Assembly: GCA_030490835.1 (NCBI GenBank)
Contig: CM059972.1
Span: 19,197,764-19,261,763 of the forward strand
Length of the DNA: 64,000 bases
Reading direction: 5' to 3'
Source of the DNA: Annona cherimola
Lineage: Eukaryota; Streptophyta; Magnoliopsida; Magnoliales; Annonaceae
Part shown: positions 60,580-64,000 of the stretch, one piece after another
How the letters are laid out: the number at the start of each line of letters is the position of its first letter
Numbering within the stretch: position 1 is the stretch's first letter
Made by a program: the position numbers and the translations under genes
The notes under the pieces: model-generated
Told to the model about the DNA's origin: nothing
Databases searched by the model: none
The model's input: only the letters and a program-made list of their open reading frames with translations

Positions 60580-63500
60580 GTTGTTGTGGTCTGGCCTTGT
60601 CATTATGTGTTAAATTCACAAAAAAAAAAAAAAAAAAAAGTTTCATATGGAAATCGAATTCGATTAAAATATTTCCATCGGTTGCTGACAAATTCGTCGA
60701 CTATCTTATTCCCAAGCGCCTGGACAGTTACCGTTTGTATCGGGTGCATTCTGCAATATTTCCCATCTGTGTATTCCCTTGACAGGTCTGGAAATTCGCC
60801 CGCAAAGTGAAACGACCCGAATAGGATGACATGCTTACCAACGACATTAATGACGCTGTATGGTCAGAGCTGGTTCCCTTGCCGATCCACACACACATAT
60901 ATTTTTTATGGGTCCCTTGCAAATATTAGATTTGTGCTAGAGAAAAAGTCATAGAAAACCATTATATATTAGGCTCGGTTTTGTAACAAGCCCAGGTGTT
61001 AAATTGGTTATTCACTGTTCCCTTCTCACGATTTTTTATGGGTCCCAGGCTCGGTTTTTTCATTTTTTACTTATATTTCAATTACTTTTTTGGGCTTGAT
61101 TGAACGTACTCAGGTGCATTTCACTTTTTTTAAAAATTTTTTTTATTGAATTACAAAAATGCCACCAATTTTAAAAAATAAAAAATAAATATCTAAAAAT
61201 CTCCCAGATGATAAAAATTGATACACATGTTAATTACATATAGATTAATAGTTATATAAAAATTTTAAAAAATACAAAAATAGATTTTTACACCTGGTGC
61301 ACTCTATCATAACCTCTTACTTTTTTTATACAATGTTTATTCTCCCTTTATTCTTATCTTATCACATTACTTTTACACTTTTTTTAAAAAAAATTCTCTT
61401 TCTACTTTTTATTTCTCACTATACCCACATTACCGAAGACATGTTACATCTTGAAGAAGAGAAAATGTGGGGTGGGAATTTGTTTGAAAACTAACAAAAA
61501 AATTCATTCAAAACTTTTTCAGCAAATTTTATCATATTTTTCATCATCTCTTCACATATTTATTTACAAATATCTTATTTTCAATTCCATATAAATATTT
61601 TCTATTTATTTTAATTATATTTTCTTGACTTTTTATCATTACCCATGTCATATCTCATTACTCGGGACACATTGATAATGTGCAACAACATAGATTCCTA
61701 CTTTCCTATGGTGGGATAGGATCTCAGGCGACGTTTGGTAAATGCGCAAAATGGAAAATAGTAGGATTCGTGGGAAGGTGGCATGTGTGCGTACCGCTTT
61801 CCATTTCTCAATATTTTATTTTTACATTTTTATCCTTATACTTCAATTATTTTTCCTATCAATTATCTCTAACAAACATATTTATTCTAACTATATCCCT
61901 ATTATTTTCTATCAATCACACTTCTTAAAATCTTCTCTTTTCTATTTTCCACTATTTTCCACAATCCTACAAATTTTCACATTACTAAACGTACCCTTAA
62001 TGCAGCGGTTGTAATGAATATACTACGTTGTGGAAGCTACTAGTCCCGCTGTTTCCTATCTCACCCCATTCATCAACGATGCCAAATATCCCCTCATTCT
62101 CATTCTCAAAAAATTTTCACCTGAAATTTTTTTCTCATTTGCCAAACACAAAAGTTTTCAAAAATAAGAAGCTACAGTCATGTAATAATACAGAAGCAAT
62201 GATTAACATAAGTAAAAAAGAATAAAAATAAATTAGATAAGATGATTTTATAGAAAAATATAAAAATAACTAGAAGTAAAGATACTAATAAAAATTAAGA
62301 TAGTTAAATAGCTAATATGACAAAATAAAAAATAAAAAAATTTATGTCTTACCAAACGCAACCAAGTCACAAGAAAATATTTCCTTATAGTACAACCTAA
62401 AGCGAACATGATTTTGGCCCTTGTCAAATGAATGAATAAACCATCTGATCCAGCAGAGTTTGCCAAAATTAAGGTCTCGCTTGCAGTGCTAGATATTATT
62501 GCCAAATGTTGGATGTGTGGAGTACTATTCTGTGTAAAAATCGGTGGCTGCAGAAGGTATTTTGTCACCTTGCCTAATTAATAATTATATATAGTAAATC
62601 TGATATTTTTAGCTTGTGTATATAGTTAGCATGTGGGAATACGTTCATATAGTTGTCCAATCGTATCAGGATATGTTTCCCTTTAACGATAAAAAATAAA
62701 AAAGGATATGTTTCCGTTTAATAAGTTAGGCCAGCAGGGATCAGATCGAACGGGCAAAGAAAGAATTTCTGGTTCAGTTTGGTAATATTTATACATAGTT
62801 ACATAGAAGCTGTTTCGGGTAATCTCCTCAGATTTTAAGATTTTAATGCTTGGTGGAAAATCCAATCTGTTTAGCTATGATGTCAAGTTTCATCTAAATC
62901 CAATATGTACATATGATACATTTGCTCAACAATAGATACATTCATGTGTAAATTAGAAAAAATAGTTAGATCTATTTATATATATATATATATTGGAAAT
63001 TGGTAATAATTTATAAAATTATTTATCCATATAGTAGTGATATCTTAGATGATTTAGATATTAAAAATACTACTTAAAAATTGATATTTAGCATTAACTT
63101 ATTTTATTACATTGATTTTACGTATTTACAAATGAGACACATATACAATGATATTACACAAATGAAAGAATTTTTGTGATAATATAAGTAATACAAAACA
63201 CAATAAATTAAGTAAATTTTTCATTAACTAGCTAGATGTTAAAAATAGAGGGAACTACATAAAAAGGGATCTCATAGAAGTATCTCAATTTATACATAAA
63301 AGGGTTATGCTTCTATGAAACAATCTTCTTCTATGTAATCTATCTAAGGTGTTAATGGTGATGGTTAACTTGTCAACCTTTCCATTCAACCCATTTATAA
63401 ATGAGTTTAGATTAGAATTTTTGAATAAATGATTTGTGATCCGTCAATCAATTCGACTATTTAAATAAATAAATGAATTATGGTTAGAATTTTATAACTC

Positions 63501-64000
63501 ATCAACCTATTTAGTAACCTAGTTAACTCGTTCAACTCATTTAACCTGGTAATTGAGAGAGTATATATATTTTATGAATCTGAAAAGATTCTATTTTCTC
63601 CAAATTTCGAACATCCATCCAACAAACTTGACTGAGCACCTTCTTACTTTTGCGTGCAGGCCTCCAAAATTATCATCTCGTGACTATCGATCGCCTATGA
63701 CACCCACTTGATCTTATCTCTCTCGCTTCCCCCCTCACCCCTTCTCTAATCTCCCTCTCCATCTCCATCTCTCCCCTCGTTTTCCCTTCTCCGTCCCACT
63801 ACTGACTACAGTATCTTCTACAGTGTCTGCTATCGTCCGATTACATTGTATCCTACAGCATTTGCCTCCCTCTCACTGAAGACCGCCGTCCCTACTACTG
63901 CCATCCAACCCTTTTGTCGTTGTGCTAATCACCATCACCTGTTGTGTCACCCATATCTCAAGTACCTCCGTCTCTCTCTCCCTCCTTCCCTGTCGCCGTT
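60580..64000. repeat. Segmental duplication, right copy (continues past the window)
   Basis: It is collinear with 41150-45390 without the two palindromic MITEs, whose empty sites are intact. It includes the Tourist-like MITE (about 61730-62000), the fold-back element (62798-63287) and the C/T-rich hAT-like MITE from about 63355. All its short frames have equivalents in the left copy and none has coding features. Confidence 0.88.
62798..63287. mobile_element. Fold-back element R10 (paralogue of R6)
   Basis: It is bounded by the same ATTTATACATA direct repeat (62787-62797, 63288-63298) as R6. It differs from R6 by scattered substitutions and a longer TA run near 62980. Confidence 0.6.

Overview
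The window is nuclear DNA of a flowering plant. The reasons are an intron-containing plastid beta-amylase gene of the BAM9 type, class III (hevamine-type) chitinases, a Sirevirus-class Ty1/copia element primed by initiator tRNA-Met, and dense MITEs of the Mutator, hAT and Tourist kinds. I cannot name the family or order from sequence alone. The DNA is very AT-rich and mostly transposon-derived. There are only two intact host genes and one host pseudogene.

Layout. 1-12.3 kb holds no intact gene. It contains the right part of what looks like a Ty3/gypsy LTR with sub-repeats, hAT-like and Mutator-like non-autonomous elements, a tRNA-derived SINE split by a hAT element, Tourist-like MITEs, and two GC-richer low-copy islands (8.1-8.4 and 10.6-11.1 kb). 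12.4-19.7 kb (+) is the BAM9-like gene: three exons coding 536 residues, with a 4.97 kb first intron full of MITEs. 21.5-22.3 kb (-) is a dead class III chitinase. 25.3-28.5 kb (+) is its divergently oriented sister copy, still open. This copy has a ~2.05 kb solo LTR inserted in its 5' leader a few bases before the ATG, and a stop codon changed to CGA that adds 41 residues. 28.5-41.1 kb is a field of fold-back elements, MITEs and small tandem duplications without a recognisable gene.

41.15-64 kb is a two-copy segmental duplication. The left copy starts at 41150. The right copy starts at 60580 and runs off the window. The left copy carries two ~410 bp palindromic Mutator-like MITEs, each flanked by a 9 bp target duplication, and the right copy has both empty sites. 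Between the copies lies an almost pristine 10.66 kb Sirevirus (47302-57965). Its two 1692 bp LTRs differ at two positions by eye, and it has a TATAT target duplication, a gag frame, a pol frame joined to gag by a single in-frame TAA, and an extra 525-codon frame before the 3' LTR. Both LTRs and the spacer before the extra frame carry an array of GTCGAC-centred palindromes.

Relative order of events in the last 23 kb, inferred: fold-back family and hAT-MITE insertion, then segmental duplication, then twin Mutator MITEs in one copy, with the Sirevirus insertion very recent. BAM9 and the chitinases show no functional link; they are simply neighbours. No alignment program or database was used. Family assignments rest on recalled motifs and on comparing copies inside the window.
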